From the NCBI GenBank assembly GCA_016874535.1, contig VGUA01000006.1:1-55533 (forward strand): DNA of 55,533 nt. Direction: 5' to 3'. Positions 26,247 to 34,748 of this stretch are shown here, one piece after another (the stretch's first letter is position 1; every line of letters begins with the position of its first letter). Both the position numbers and the translations under genes were made by a program. The DNA comes from Gammaproteobacteria bacterium (GTDB lineage Bacteria; Pseudomonadota; Gammaproteobacteria; Ga0077536). The notes below the pieces were generated by a model, which ran no database searches, was not told where the DNA came from, and worked only from the letters and a program-made list of their open reading frames with translations.

Positions 26247-27809
26247 ATGATCAAGATTAGACGCGCGCTGATCAGCGTCTCCAGCAAGGAAGGTCTGCTG
26301 CCTTTCGTCTCCTCCCTCGTCGCCCATGGCGTGGAAATCCTCTCGACCGGTGGCACGGCGAAACTGCTCGTGCAGGCCGGGGTCAAGGTCCGGGAGGTCT
26401 CGGATTACACCGGCTTCCCGGAAATGATGGATGGTCGGGTCAAGACCCTGCACCCCAAGGTGCACGGGGGACTGCTCGGGCGTCGCGGCACGGATGATGC
26501 CGTCATGGCCGAGCATGGCATCGCGCCCATCGACCTGCTCGTGGTGAACCTCTACCCCTTCCGGGAAACCATCGCCCAGCCAGGCTGCGATCTCGATACC
26601 GCCATCGAGAACATCGATGTGGGCGGGCCCGCCATGTTGCGGGGGGCGGCCAAGAATCACGCGCACGTGGCAGTAGTCGTGGATCCGGCCGATTATCCCG
26701 CTCTCGCAGCCGAGCTCGATGCAGGATCGGCAAGCCTCGCGCCCGCCACCTGCTTCCGGCTGGCGGCCAAGGCTTTCGCCCACACCAGTGAATATGACGC
26801 CGCGATCGCCGCCTATCTTGCACAACAGGGCGACGCGGAAGAGCGCTTTCCGCCGCGCATCGCGCCGGCCTTCAGCAAGCGCCAGGATCTGCGCTATGGC
26901 GAGAATCCACATCAGTCTGCGGCTTTTTATGCCGAGGCCAATCCGCCCTCCGGCTCGATCGCCGCGGCAACCCAGCTTCACGGCAAGGAACTCTCCTTCA
27001 ACAACATCGCGGATACCGACGCAGCACTCATGTGCGTGGCGGCCTTCGAGGGTCCAGCCTGCTGCATCGTGAAGCATGCCAATCCCTGCGGGGTTGCCGA
27101 GGCCGCCGACATCGAAACGGCCTACGAACTCGCGTGGGCTACCGATCCCACTTCCGCCTTCGGTGGCATCATCGCCTTCAATCGCGATCTGGATGCCGCC
27201 ACCGCGCTGAAGATCGTTGAGCGCCAGTTCGTGGAAGTGATCGTGGCCCCGGGAGTGAGTGTTGAGGCGCGCGAAATCTACCAGCGCAAGCGGGATCTAC
27301 GTCTGCTGATTGTCGGGCCCTTTGCACTTGATGAACCCATGCTGGACTACAAGCGCATCACCGGTGGCATGCTGGTGCAGGATCGGGACGCAATTCCCTG
27401 CACGCTCACTACCTCCGATCTGAAAATCGTCACGCGTCGCGCGCCGACGGCGGAAGAGCTCCGCGACCTGATGTTCGCCTGGCGGGTGGTGAAATGCGTG
27501 AAATCCAACGCCATTGTCTACGCTCGTGACTCCCGCACCATCGGCATTGGTGCCGGCCAGATGAGCCGCGTCTACAGCGCGCGCATCGCTGGCATCAAGG
27601 CCGCGGACGAGGGCTTGGTAGTCAAGGGTTCGGTGATGGCCTCGGACGCCTTTTTCCCGTTCCGGGATGGCATCGATTCTGCCGCCGAGGTAGGCATCAC
27701 GGCGGTCATCCAGCCCGGTGGCTCGGTGCGCGATGCTGAAACCATCGCTGCCGCCGACGAGGCGGGCATGGCCATGGTCTTCACCGGCATGCGTCACTTC
27801 CGCCACTGA
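26247..27809 (+). CDS. purH: Bifunctional AICAR transformylase / IMP cyclohydrolase
   Basis: Catalyses the last two steps of IMP synthesis. 520 residues. The N-terminal MGS-like IMP cyclohydrolase domain (1-~190) has [32 protein letters not shown] and [12 protein letters not shown]. The C-terminal transformylase has [46 protein letters not shown] and the end motif [11 protein letters not shown]. It lies 24 bp after fis and 21 bp before purD, so all three are likely co-transcribed with dusB. Confidence 0.97.
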   Translation: MIKIRRALISVSSKEGLLPFVSSLVAHGVEILSTGGTAKLLVQAGVKVREVSDYTGFPEMMDGRVKTLHPKVHGGLLGRRGTDDAVMAEHGIAPIDLLVVNLYPFRETIAQPGCDLDTAIENIDVGGPAMLRGAAKNHAHVAVVVDPADYPALAAELDAGSASLAPATCFRLAAKAFAHTSEYDAAIAAYLAQQGDAEERFPPRIAPAFSKRQDLRYGENPHQSAAFYAEANPPSGSIAAATQLHGKELSFNNIADTDAALMCVAAFEGPACCIVKHANPCGVAEAADIETAYELAWATDPTSAFGGIIAFNRDLDAATALKIVERQFVEVIVAPGVSVEAREIYQRKRDLRLLIVGPFALDEPMLDYKRITGGMLVQDRDAIPCTLTTSDLKIVTRRAPTAEELRDLMFAWRVVKCVKSNAIVYARDSRTIGIGAGQMSRVYSARIAGIKAADEGLVVKGSVMASDAFFPFRDGIDSAAEVGITAVIQPGGSVRDAETIAAADEAGMAMVFTGMRHFRH

Positions 27810-27830
27810 TCAAGCGAGGCTCTCCCGACC

Positions 27831-29114
27831 ATGAATATCCTGATCATCGGCGGTGGTGGCCGTGAGCATGCGCTGGCCTGGAAATGCGCGCAGTCACCGG
27901 CCGTGCGCAAGGTTTTCTGTGCGCCCGGCAATGCGGGCACCGCGCTCGAGTCGCGCGTCGAGAATGTGACCATCGGCGCGGAAGACATTCCCGCCCTTGT
28001 TGCGTTCGCTCGTCGCCAGCAGATCGCCCTCACCATCGTAGGCCCGGAGATCCCGCTGGTCGCCGGTGTGGTGGATGCCTTCGAGGCGGCCGGTCTCAAA
28101 TGTTTCGGCCCGCGCGCGAATGCCGCCATCCTCGAGGGTTCCAAGGCTTTCACCAAGGATTTCTTCAAGCGCTACGGTATTCCCACCGCCCGTTATGAGA
28201 ATTTCGCCGAACTCTCCGCCGCCGAGGCCTACATCCGCGCCCACCCGTTGCCGGTGGTGGTGAAGGCGTCCGGGCTCGCTGCCGGCAAGGGCGTGGTCAT
28301 TGCCCATTCCACCGAGGAAGCGCTCGCTGCTGCCCGGGAAATGCTGAGTGGTGAGGCCTTCGGTGACGCCGGCAATGAAATCGTCGTGGAAGAATTCCTG
28401 GTAGGCGAGGAGGCCAGCTTCATCGTCATGACGGATGGGGTTCATGTCATCCCCTTCGCCTCCGCTCAGGATCACAAAGCGGTGTTCGACGGCGACAAGG
28501 GATCCAATACCGGCGGCATGGGCGCCTACTCGCCGGCGCCGGTGGTCGACCACGCCCTGCATGCGCGAGTCATTCGTGAGGTCATCAAACCGACGCTGGC
28601 GGGCATGGCCGCCGAGGGCCGGCCCTATCTCGGTTTCCTCTATGCCGGGCTCATGATTTCACCCTCCGGTGAGCCCAAGGTGCTGGAATACAACTGTCGG
28701 TTCGGGGATCCCGAAACCCAGCCGATGATGATGCGCCTCCAATCCGACCTGGTGCTCGCCGGCCTCGACTTGCTCGAGGGGCGCGGGGGCCGGGTCAAGC
28801 TCGACTTCGATGCGCGCGCCGCACTTGGTGTGGTGCTCGCCTCCGGCGGTTATCCGGGCGAGATCTCCAAGGGCCATGCCATCAGTGGTCTCGGAGATTC
28901 CGTGCCTGATACGAAAGTCTTCCATGCGGGGACCGCGCTGCGGGATGGGGCAGTGGTGAATACCGGCGGGCGTGTGCTGTGCGTGGTGGGCTTGGGTGAT
29001 TCCGTCGCCGCGGCTCAGGCCAGGGCTTACGAGCGCGTCGATCAGATTCGGTGGCAGGACATGCATTGTCGTCGTGACATCGGCTACCGCGCAGTGGCGA
29101 GGGAGGGCAGGTAG
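27831..29114 (+). CDS. purD: Phosphoribosylamine-glycine ligase
   Basis: ATP-grasp ligase of purine synthesis that joins glycine to phosphoribosylamine. 427 residues. N-terminal NILIIGGGGREHALAWK, then VVKASGLAAGKGVVIA, EEFLVGEEASFIVMTDG, DHKAVFDGDKGSNTGGMGAYSP and the metal-binding LEYNCRFGDPETQ. Full length. It ends the dusB-fis-purHD block, and tandem 92-bp repeats begin about 20 bp after its stop. Confidence 0.97.
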   Translation: MNILIIGGGGREHALAWKCAQSPAVRKVFCAPGNAGTALESRVENVTIGAEDIPALVAFARRQQIALTIVGPEIPLVAGVVDAFEAAGLKCFGPRANAAILEGSKAFTKDFFKRYGIPTARYENFAELSAAEAYIRAHPLPVVVKASGLAAGKGVVIAHSTEEALAAAREMLSGEAFGDAGNEIVVEEFLVGEEASFIVMTDGVHVIPFASAQDHKAVFDGDKGSNTGGMGAYSPAPVVDHALHARVIREVIKPTLAGMAAEGRPYLGFLYAGLMISPSGEPKVLEYNCRFGDPETQPMMMRLQSDLVLAGLDLLEGRGGRVKLDFDARAALGVVLASGGYPGEISKGHAISGLGDSVPDTKVFHAGTALRDGAVVNTGGRVLCVVGLGDSVAAAQARAYERVDQIRWQDMHCRRDIGYRAVAREGR

Positions 29115-29135
29115 CTCGCACTGAGTTTCCGCTCT

Positions 29136-29342
29136 CGCGCCGGCATTCCCTGCGGGCTTCGCACTGCGTGAGGCGCCCTTCGGGAACGACCGCCGCGTGC
29201 GCTTGGGCTGCGTGCGTTGTTCGCGCCCGCGCCGGCATTCCCTCCGGGCTTCGCACTGCGTGAGGCGCCCTTCGGGAACGACCGCCACGTGCGCTTGGGC
29301 TGCATGCGTGGTTTGCGCCCGCGCCAGTATTCCCTCCGGGAT
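29136..29342. repeat. 92-bp direct tandem repeat, two full copies plus a ~23-bp third
   Basis: Copy 1 is 29136-29227, copy 2 is 29228-29319, and a partial copy 3 is 29320-29342. Each begins CGCGCC(G/A)G(C/T)ATTCCCT. Copies 1 and 2 differ at only a few positions. Inside each unit a nested fold is possible: TTCCC pairs with GGGAA, GGGC with GCCC, and CGCA with TGCG around a 1-nt gap. It fills the gap between purD and the SnoaL-like gene and may attenuate read-through. Confidence 0.85.
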
Positions 29343-29384
29343 TTGGCGCTACACTCGGACTCCTTATCCTCTCAGGAGTGCGTC

Positions 29385-29795
29385 ATGCCCAAGATCACCG
29401 GGACCTTCGAGGATCGCGAGGAGATTCGCGAACTTTATGCGCGCTATGCCATCTTCGTGGACAGCTCCCGCTTCGACGACTGGATCAATTGTTTCACCCC
29501 GGACGGTGTGTTCGAGAGCCCGGTCATGGGCACCTTCAGGGGCCACGAGGAGCTGCGCCGCTTCACCGGTCAGTATCACGCGTCGTGGGACGGCGGTGGC
29601 GTGCGTCACATGATGGTGAATGTCAGCTTCGACATCGCCGGCGAAACGGCCAAGGGCACTTGTGCGCTCATCTACTTCAAGGTGCACGATGGCAAGAGCG
29701 AATACCTGCTCACCGGCGGCTACCACGACACCCTGCGCAAGGAAAAAGGCGAGTGGCGATTCACCCATCGCCGTGTGTACATCGACGGCCGTTGA
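29385..29795 (+). CDS. SnoaL/NTF2-like (nuclear transport factor 2 fold) protein
   Basis: 136-residue protein with the small conical NTF2-like fold. N-terminal helices EDREEIRELYARYAIFVDS, then DDWINCFTPDGVFESP, then alternating strands to the end (HMMVNVSFDIAG..., CALIYFKV, EWRFTHRRVYI). Members are ring-hydroxylating dioxygenase beta-like proteins, polyketide cyclases or dehydratases; substrate unknown. ATG at 29385 with AGGAG at 29374-29378 sets the start, and the open frame upstream covers the tandem repeats and is not coding. The neighbouring SDR dehydrogenase suggests a small catabolic pair. Confidence 0.85.
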   Translation: MPKITGTFEDREEIRELYARYAIFVDSSRFDDWINCFTPDGVFESPVMGTFRGHEELRRFTGQYHASWDGGGVRHMMVNVSFDIAGETAKGTCALIYFKVHDGKSEYLLTGGYHDTLRKEKGEWRFTHRRVYIDGR

Positions 29796-29831
29796 GGCAC
29801 GGCAAGGCCGAAGGCCCGCCTCCCCGGCGTC

Positions 29832-29859
29832 CTGATTCGGTAATAAACTCCTGAATCAG
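29832..29859. promoter_or_regulatory. Inverted repeat before the SDR gene
   Basis: Perfect 7-bp arms (CTGATTC / GAATCAG) spaced by 14 bp with an AT-rich centre (TAATAAACT), 23 bp before the SDR start. Runs of A, not T, follow on the plus strand, so it is not a terminator for the upstream gene. It resembles an operator over a -10. Confidence 0.4.
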
Positions 29860-29881
29860 AAAAAACCGAAGGGCGCGTGAC

Positions 29882-30649
29882 ATGGGCAGACTCAGCAACA
29901 AAACGGCATTGATCACCGGCGGAGCTGCAGGCATTGGGCTCGCCACCGCGCGGCTCTTCGTGGCGGTAGGCGCCAAGGTGATGCTGGTGGATCTCGATGC
30001 CGCCCAATTGCAGGCTGCGGTCGACGAGCTCGGTGCCGAGAACTGTGCCTCCATGGTGGCGGACGTGAGCGACCCGGTGCAGACCGAGGCCTATGTGAAG
30101 GCGACGGTCGCGCGCTGGGGTCGCATCGATGTGTTCTTCAACAACGCCGGCATCGAAGGGGCCGTGGCCGGCATCCCTGAGTACCCGCTTGAGATGTTCG
30201 ACCGCGTGATGGCGGTCAACGTGCGGGGTGTGTGGCTGGGCCTCAAGTATGTCATCCCCGAGATGGCGCGCACCGGCGGGGGTAGCATCATCATCACCTC
30301 TTCGCTGGGGGGCCTGAAGGGCATGCCACGCCTGTCTCCTTATATAGCAGCCAAGCACGCGGTGGTTGGCATCATGCGCTCGGCGGCTCTGGAGTGCGCC
30401 CCGCTCAACATCCGCGTGAACACCATCAACCCCTCGCCGATTGCCACGCGCATGATTGAGTCCATCGAACAGGGTTATGCCCCGAACGCTCCAGAGAAAG
30501 CCAAGGCCCGCTTCGCAGCCGGCGTTCCGATGCGGCGCTACGGCCAGCCGGATGAGGTCGCCCGCCTCGTCCTGTTCCTCGCCAGCGACGAGAGCAGCTA
30601 CTCCACCGGCACGACCTTCCCGATTGATGGAGGCATGTCGGCCTCGTAA
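29882..30649 (+). CDS. Short-chain dehydrogenase/reductase (classical SDR)
   Basis: NAD(P)-dependent oxidoreductase of 255 residues. Rossmann motif TGGAAGIGLATARLF, the acidic residue after strand 2 (VDLDAAQ) that favours NAD+, NNAGIEG, the catalytic Ser in SIIITSSLGG, and Tyr/Lys in YIAAKHAVVG, and C-terminal SDESSYSTGTTFPIDGGMSA. Substrate unknown. The combination with the SnoaL-like protein upstream hints at catabolism of an alicyclic or steroid-like compound (inference). Preceded by an inverted repeat that may be its operator. Confidence 0.92.
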   Translation: MGRLSNKTALITGGAAGIGLATARLFVAVGAKVMLVDLDAAQLQAAVDELGAENCASMVADVSDPVQTEAYVKATVARWGRIDVFFNNAGIEGAVAGIPEYPLEMFDRVMAVNVRGVWLGLKYVIPEMARTGGGSIIITSSLGGLKGMPRLSPYIAAKHAVVGIMRSAALECAPLNIRVNTINPSPIATRMIESIEQGYAPNAPEKAKARFAAGVPMRRYGQPDEVARLVLFLASDESSYSTGTTFPIDGGMSAS

Positions 30650-30667
30650 CCCCTAATCGATAAGGCG

Positions 30668-32002
30668 TCACACCGTTATCCGAGCCCAGTCCCTCCGCAC
30701 CCAGAAAAGGCTGAACAGTCCGGCCTGAAGAATCCGGTACGCCACCTGGCATAGCCAGATTCCGGTCAGCCCGTAGCCGAGTATCGGGCCCACCAGGTAG
30801 GCCGCCGGCATGAACAGGCACCATTGGTTGAAGATGGCGACCTTCATCACGCGGCGTGTATCGCCCGCTCCCAGCAGGGCGTTCTGCAGGATGGTGCCGA
30901 CCGCTTCAAAGATCATGCTGAGCCCGATGAGTCGCAGCGGCCACAGCGCAATCTCCAGGGTGCGTGCATCCAGGGTGTAGATGGCAGTGAGCAATTCCCG
31001 CGGAATCAGCACCATGGGCAGACCGAGAATGGTGAGGCCGACGGCCGCAATCTTCACCACATCCCAACCCCAGCGCGCGGCCTCCTCCGGATTCCTGCGC
31101 CCCAGCGCCTGGCCCACCAGGGTGGAGGCGGCCAGCCCCAGACCCATGCCCGGCAACCAGGCCACCAGCATCACGTTCACCAGCACATTGCCGGCGGCAA
31201 CTTCCGAGGTACCCACCTTGCCGATGATCCAGAATAGCCCGAGCCAGCCTGCGGAAAAGAAAATCTGGTGCACGCCACTCGGCACCGAAATTTTGATGAG
31301 ACGCTTGATGTCCGGGCGCGAGGGCAGGCGCTTGAGGAACCCGAAGTCACGCGCAAAGCGCAGGCCGAACAGGAAATACAACGTGCTCCCGAAGCAGAGT
31401 GCGCAGATGGAGGCGAGTCCTGCGCCCTGCACGCCCATGGCGGGCGCGCCAAGGTTGCCGAAGATGAAAACCCAATTCAGAAAGATGTTCAGGCTGTGCA
31501 TCAGGATCAGCGTGAACATGTAGAGCCGAGTCATGTCGATCGCGTTCCAGTAACCCCGGAACGAGAAATTCATGGCAACGAAAATGATGCCGAAGGCCCG
31601 AATCTGCAGGTAGGGAATGCCGAGCGCCAGCACGTCCGGATCGTTGTTGATCAGCGGATACACATAGGGAATGGCAAGAATGAGCAGCAGCGAGATCACC
31701 GGCGCCACCAGCGCGATGATGAGCAGCGCCGCATTGAGGAACCAGGCGGTCTCGCTGGTGCGGCCTTCGCCCTTGCGCCGCGCAGCCGCGGCCAGCACGC
31801 CGGTGGAAAGACCCAAGATGATGGACTGCGCAACAAAGAGTGCGAACCCGCCATAGCCAACGGCGGCGAGTGCCGCGTCGCTGTGGTCGAGCCGGCTCAC
31901 CATGGCGGTATCCACCAGGTTCAGCACGTTCTGGGAGATCATGCCCGCGATCACGGGCAGCGCGAGATCGAGGATGCGGCGGACCCTGTCCTGAGCGACC
32001 AA
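30668..32002 (-). CDS. MATE family efflux transporter
   Basis: Twelve-helix cation-coupled multidrug/toxin exporter of 444 residues. N-terminal LALPVIAGMISQNVLNLVDTAMVSRL is diagnostic, and two homologous six-helix halves can be followed (second half at about residue 230: KISVPSGVHQIFFSAGWLGLF). Probable TTG start at 32002; no ATG upstream gives the conserved N-terminus. It is convergent with the SDR gene and lies 63 bp downstream of the CsoR-like gene on the same strand, so read-through from the sox operon is possible. Substrate unknown. Confidence 0.9.
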   Translation of the reverse strand: MVAQDRVRRILDLALPVIAGMISQNVLNLVDTAMVSRLDHSDAALAAVGYGGFALFVAQSIILGLSTGVLAAAARRKGEGRTSETAWFLNAALLIIALVAPVISLLLILAIPYVYPLINNDPDVLALGIPYLQIRAFGIIFVAMNFSFRGYWNAIDMTRLYMFTLILMHSLNIFLNWVFIFGNLGAPAMGVQGAGLASICALCFGSTLYFLFGLRFARDFGFLKRLPSRPDIKRLIKISVPSGVHQIFFSAGWLGLFWIIGKVGTSEVAAGNVLVNVMLVAWLPGMGLGLAASTLVGQALGRRNPEEAARWGWDVVKIAAVGLTILGLPMVLIPRELLTAIYTLDARTLEIALWPLRLIGLSMIFEAVGTILQNALLGAGDTRRVMKVAIFNQWCLFMPAAYLVGPILGYGLTGIWLCQVAYRILQAGLFSLFWVRRDWARITV

Positions 32003-32065
32003 GCGACGGCTTTCTGGGGGTGGGGAGACTGCCGCGGATTCTAGCAGCTCCCGGCAGCTCGAACG

Positions 32066-32386
32066 TCAGCCGTACTTGGCGAGGATCCTCGTGACCTGAA
32101 TGCCGGCCGCCTTGGCGGCGGTGGAGTTGGCGGCGGATTCGACTTCCGCCTCCAGCGCGCAGGCGATGATTTCGAAGAAGGCCTTGTCCAGTGCACGACG
32201 TGCCGCAGCCACTTGCTGGGCCACCGGCTCACAGCCGGCATCCTGCTCGATCATCCCCTGGATACCGCGCAGCTGGCCTTCAATCCGGCGCAGGCGGGCG
32301 ATCATGCGCTGCTTGTGCTCCGCCTGTTGGGCGCTCGCCTCCGGCGTCGTCTTTTTTCGGGGCATGACCTTCTCCGCTACGGGCAT
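32066..32386 (-). CDS. CsoR/FrmR-family transcriptional repressor with rearranged cysteines
   Basis: 106-residue all-helical DUF156 (CsoR/RcnR/FrmR/CstR) repressor. The helix-1 signature RMIARLRRIEGQLRGIQGMI (residues 27-46) is clear. C52 aligns with the first ligand Cys of the family. From there the usual pattern is His at +25 and Cys at +29; here +25 is Ala, +29 is Glu, and a Cys (C76) sits at +24. So copper or nickel coordination of the known type is not possible, and the usual CstR pair (+0/+29) is also absent. It starts 10 bp after soxB with GAGGA overlapping the soxB stop, so it is the last gene of the sox operon. Inference: thiol-based sensor of sulfur species acting on the operator at 38764-38781. 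Confidence 0.88.
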   Translation of the reverse strand: MPVAEKVMPRKKTTPEASAQQAEHKQRMIARLRRIEGQLRGIQGMIEQDAGCEPVAQQVAAARRALDKAFFEIIACALEAEVESAANSTAAKAAGIQVTRILAKYG

Positions 32387-32392
32387 GGGTAG
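32377..32392. promoter_or_regulatory. Second candidate operator over the repressor start codon
   Basis: CTACGGGCATGGGTAG has 4-bp inverted arms (CTAC/GTAG) around a G-rich centre. Its core TACGGG-N3-GGGTA is shared, at the same spacing, with the site at 38764-38781 read on the minus strand. It overlaps the ATG of the CsoR-like gene at 32384-32386. Confidence 0.35.
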
Positions 32393-32395
32393 TCC

Positions 32396-34105
32396 TCAGC
32401 TCAGTCCGGGATTGCCGTCCATGCCGACGAGGGTCGGCAGGTTCACGGCGGGTGCGGCGAGGGTCTTGTGGGCCTGCAGGTACTCCGCCACCACATCCCA
32501 AATTGCCGGGCCTTCGGCATTCTCCGCCACGGAGGCCCAACCCGCCACCCGGTAAGTCTTGGCGGCATCCAGCGGCTCACCGCCCAGCTGCAGATTGGAG
32601 ATGCGTGAACCGGCCGCGGCACCCGGTTCGCAGGTGTAGCTGAGTCCGCCCACGCGCACCATGTCGCCGCCCTGCTGGTAGTAGGGATCGGGATTGAAGA
32701 GGTTGTCCGCCACGTCTTCCAGAATCGCCTTGATGCGCTCGCCGGTGAAGCTGTTCACGGTGACGGCGGGGTAGGTGATGGCGGTCATGTCCATCAGCCG
32801 CTCGCGCGTGATGGTGTCGCCAGGCAGCAGGCTGGTGCCCCAGCGGAAGCCGGGCGAGAAGGCAATTGGCGTCGCCTGGGTCTCCATCAAGGCATCCAGA
32901 ATCACCTGATCAAAACTGCCATTGAAGTTGCCGCGGCGGTACAGCAGCCCCTCCGTGGTGGCCAAGGGCTCGGCGAGCTTGCTTGCGAAGGGTGCGCGTT
33001 GGGCCGCGATCACTTTCTCCATGGCCGTATCTGCCGGCAGCAGATTCGCGAACACCGGCAGCAGGCGGTACTGGATGGTCTTGATCACGCCATCCTTCAC
33101 GTCGAAGTCCATCACGCCCAGGAACTTGCCATTGCTGCCGGCATTGGTGACCAGAGTCACGCCGCCTGCATTCTTGACTTCCACCGGATGCGGGATGCCG
33201 TCGTGGGTATGGCCGCCGAGGATGGCATCCAGGCCCTGCACGCGGGAGGCGAGCTTGAGATCCACATCCATGCCATTGTGGGACAGGAGTACCACCACCT
33301 GAGCGCCTTCACTGCGCACTTGGTCGATCAGGGTCTGCAGGCGCTCTTCCTGCACCCCGAAGCTCCAGCTCGCTACCAGATGCCGCGGATTGGCGATGGG
33401 CGTGTAGGGGAAGGCCTGACCGATGATGGCCACATTCACACCGTTCATTTCACGCATCACATACGGTGGAAACACGGCATCCCCGAAATCGTTGTCCACC
33501 ACGTTTTGCGCGACGAAGGCGATGCGATCCTTCAACGGACCGTCGATGAGCTCGCGCACCCGGTCCATGCCATACGTGAATTCCCAGTGTGCGGTCATGA
33601 TGTCCACGCCGAGCTCGAGCTGGGCGGCGACCATGTCCGCGGCCTGCGTCCACAGCGAGGTGGCGGAGCCTTGCCAGGTATCGCCCCCATCGAGCAGCAG
33701 GGCACCCGGCCGGCTCGCCCGCAGACGCTTCACCAAGGTCGCAAGATGGGCGTAGCCACCCACCTTGCCGTAGGTGCGTGCCGCCGCCTCGAAGTCGAGG
33801 CAGGTGAGCGCATGGGCCACTGCCGTGTCGCCCTGCAGCTTGTAATGCTTGAGGAAATGCTCGCCGGTGAGGTGGGGTGGGTGACCGCGCCACTCCCCGA
33901 GCCCGAGGTTCACGCGCGGTTCGCGGAACCAGATGGGCAGCAGCTGGGCGTGCGCATCTGTGTAGTGCAGCAGGCTCACATTGCCGAAGGGCGGAACCTC
34001 ATAGAGTGCGGAGCCCTCCGCGTTCGCGAGCGCCGCCGGGCTGTGCAGATTGAAGCCACTGGCGCTTGCCACCGCCAGCAGCTGCATGAATTCGCGACGG
34101 TTCAT
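32396..34105 (-). CDS. soxB: Thiosulfohydrolase SoxB
   Basis: Periplasmic dimanganese enzyme that hydrolyses the sulfonate from SoxY-bound thiosulfate as sulfate. 569 residues. A Tat signal starts MNRREFMQLLAVASASG. Metal-site motifs: YTDAHAQ (D50, H52), LLDGGDTWQGS (138-147), TAHWEFTYG (171-179), LLSHNGMD (273-280) and GGHTHD (297-302). The 5'-nucleotidase C-terminal domain follows. ATGA overlap with soxX. Near-universal marker of the Sox pathway. Confidence 0.97.
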   Translation of the reverse strand: MNRREFMQLLAVASASGFNLHSPAALANAEGSALYEVPPFGNVSLLHYTDAHAQLLPIWFREPRVNLGLGEWRGHPPHLTGEHFLKHYKLQGDTAVAHALTCLDFEAAARTYGKVGGYAHLATLVKRLRASRPGALLLDGGDTWQGSATSLWTQAADMVAAQLELGVDIMTAHWEFTYGMDRVRELIDGPLKDRIAFVAQNVVDNDFGDAVFPPYVMREMNGVNVAIIGQAFPYTPIANPRHLVASWSFGVQEERLQTLIDQVRSEGAQVVVLLSHNGMDVDLKLASRVQGLDAILGGHTHDGIPHPVEVKNAGGVTLVTNAGSNGKFLGVMDFDVKDGVIKTIQYRLLPVFANLLPADTAMEKVIAAQRAPFASKLAEPLATTEGLLYRRGNFNGSFDQVILDALMETQATPIAFSPGFRWGTSLLPGDTITRERLMDMTAITYPAVTVNSFTGERIKAILEDVADNLFNPDPYYQQGGDMVRVGGLSYTCEPGAAAGSRISNLQLGGEPLDAAKTYRVAGWASVAENAEGPAIWDVVAEYLQAHKTLAAPAVNLPTLVGMDGNPGLS

Positions 34106-34734
34106 TGATTCACCGGCGAGGCGGGATCAAACAGGAAGGCCATCACATCCTTCAACTGTTGCTCGGTGAGTATCCCCCGGTGGCCGAAGCGCGGCATGTT
34201 GGAACACGGCGCATAGCTGTTCGAGTTGTAGACCATGCTCCACGCATAGGCGAGCACGGCGGGATCCTGACCGCGCAGCTTGCCGTAATGCTTGAGACTG
34301 GGCCCGAGGGTGCCATAGGCCATCTCAGTCGGAGAGAGCTCATGGCAGGCGTAACAGTTGCCGCCGTTGGGCTTGGCGGGATCATCACTGGACTGCAAGC
34401 CGGTGCCCGTGTTGGCAATGACTTCGCCGTTCTGCCAGTCGCCCAGGTACTGGCCGTCAGCCGGCGGCTTGACCGTGGCCAGATTGATCTCTGCGATCTT
34501 CTTGGCGACTACCGCCGGCAGAGCCTGATCGCGGGCCTCCGTGCAAAGTTTCTGGGTCTCGTCCTGATCGAGCCGATCCAGAGTGGCTTGGCGTTTGTCC
34601 TCGAAGGCGGATTTCATGATGGCCGTGATGTCCCGAGTGGCATCTGTCGGCTCGGCCGCGGCAAGGCCCATCGGCGCAGCGCACGCCACTGCGAGGAGCA
34701 TCTTGCGGCAGCGGGAACTCTCGAGAGTCTTCAT
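34102..34734 (-). CDS. soxX: Cytochrome c subunit SoxX
   Basis: Monoheme partner of SoxA in the complex that couples thiosulfate to SoxY and takes two electrons. 210 residues. Signal peptide 1-~27, an N-terminal extension of about 90 residues, then heme motif GGNCYACH (CYACH 127-131), a GTLGPSL segment and NSNSYAPCSNMPRFG, whose Met is the likely distal ligand. The long N-terminal extension is seen in the ~200-aa SoxX type. It starts 14 bp after soxA. Confidence 0.93.
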   Translation of the reverse strand: MKTLESSRCRKMLLAVACAAPMGLAAAEPTDATRDITAIMKSAFEDKRQATLDRLDQDETQKLCTEARDQALPAVVAKKIAEINLATVKPPADGQYLGDWQNGEVIANTGTGLQSSDDPAKPNGGNCYACHELSPTEMAYGTLGPSLKHYGKLRGQDPAVLAYAWSMVYNSNSYAPCSNMPRFGHRGILTEQQLKDVMAFLFDPASPVNQ

Positions 34735-34748
34735 AGGGGCTCCTCGGC

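Noticed and set aside
25908-27077. 389-codon minus-strand open frame opposite fis/purH
   Set aside because: Shadow frame; fis and purH on the plus strand are unmistakable.
29217-29384. Upstream extension of the SnoaL-like reading frame through the repeats
   Set aside because: Arg/Cys-rich repeat translation, while a proper AGGAG-ATG start exists at 29385.
32014-32028. G-tract (GGGTGGGG) upstream of the MATE gene resembling the sox operator core
   Set aside because: The core matches, but the AT-rich inverted arms (ATAC/GTAT) are missing, so there is no palindrome.
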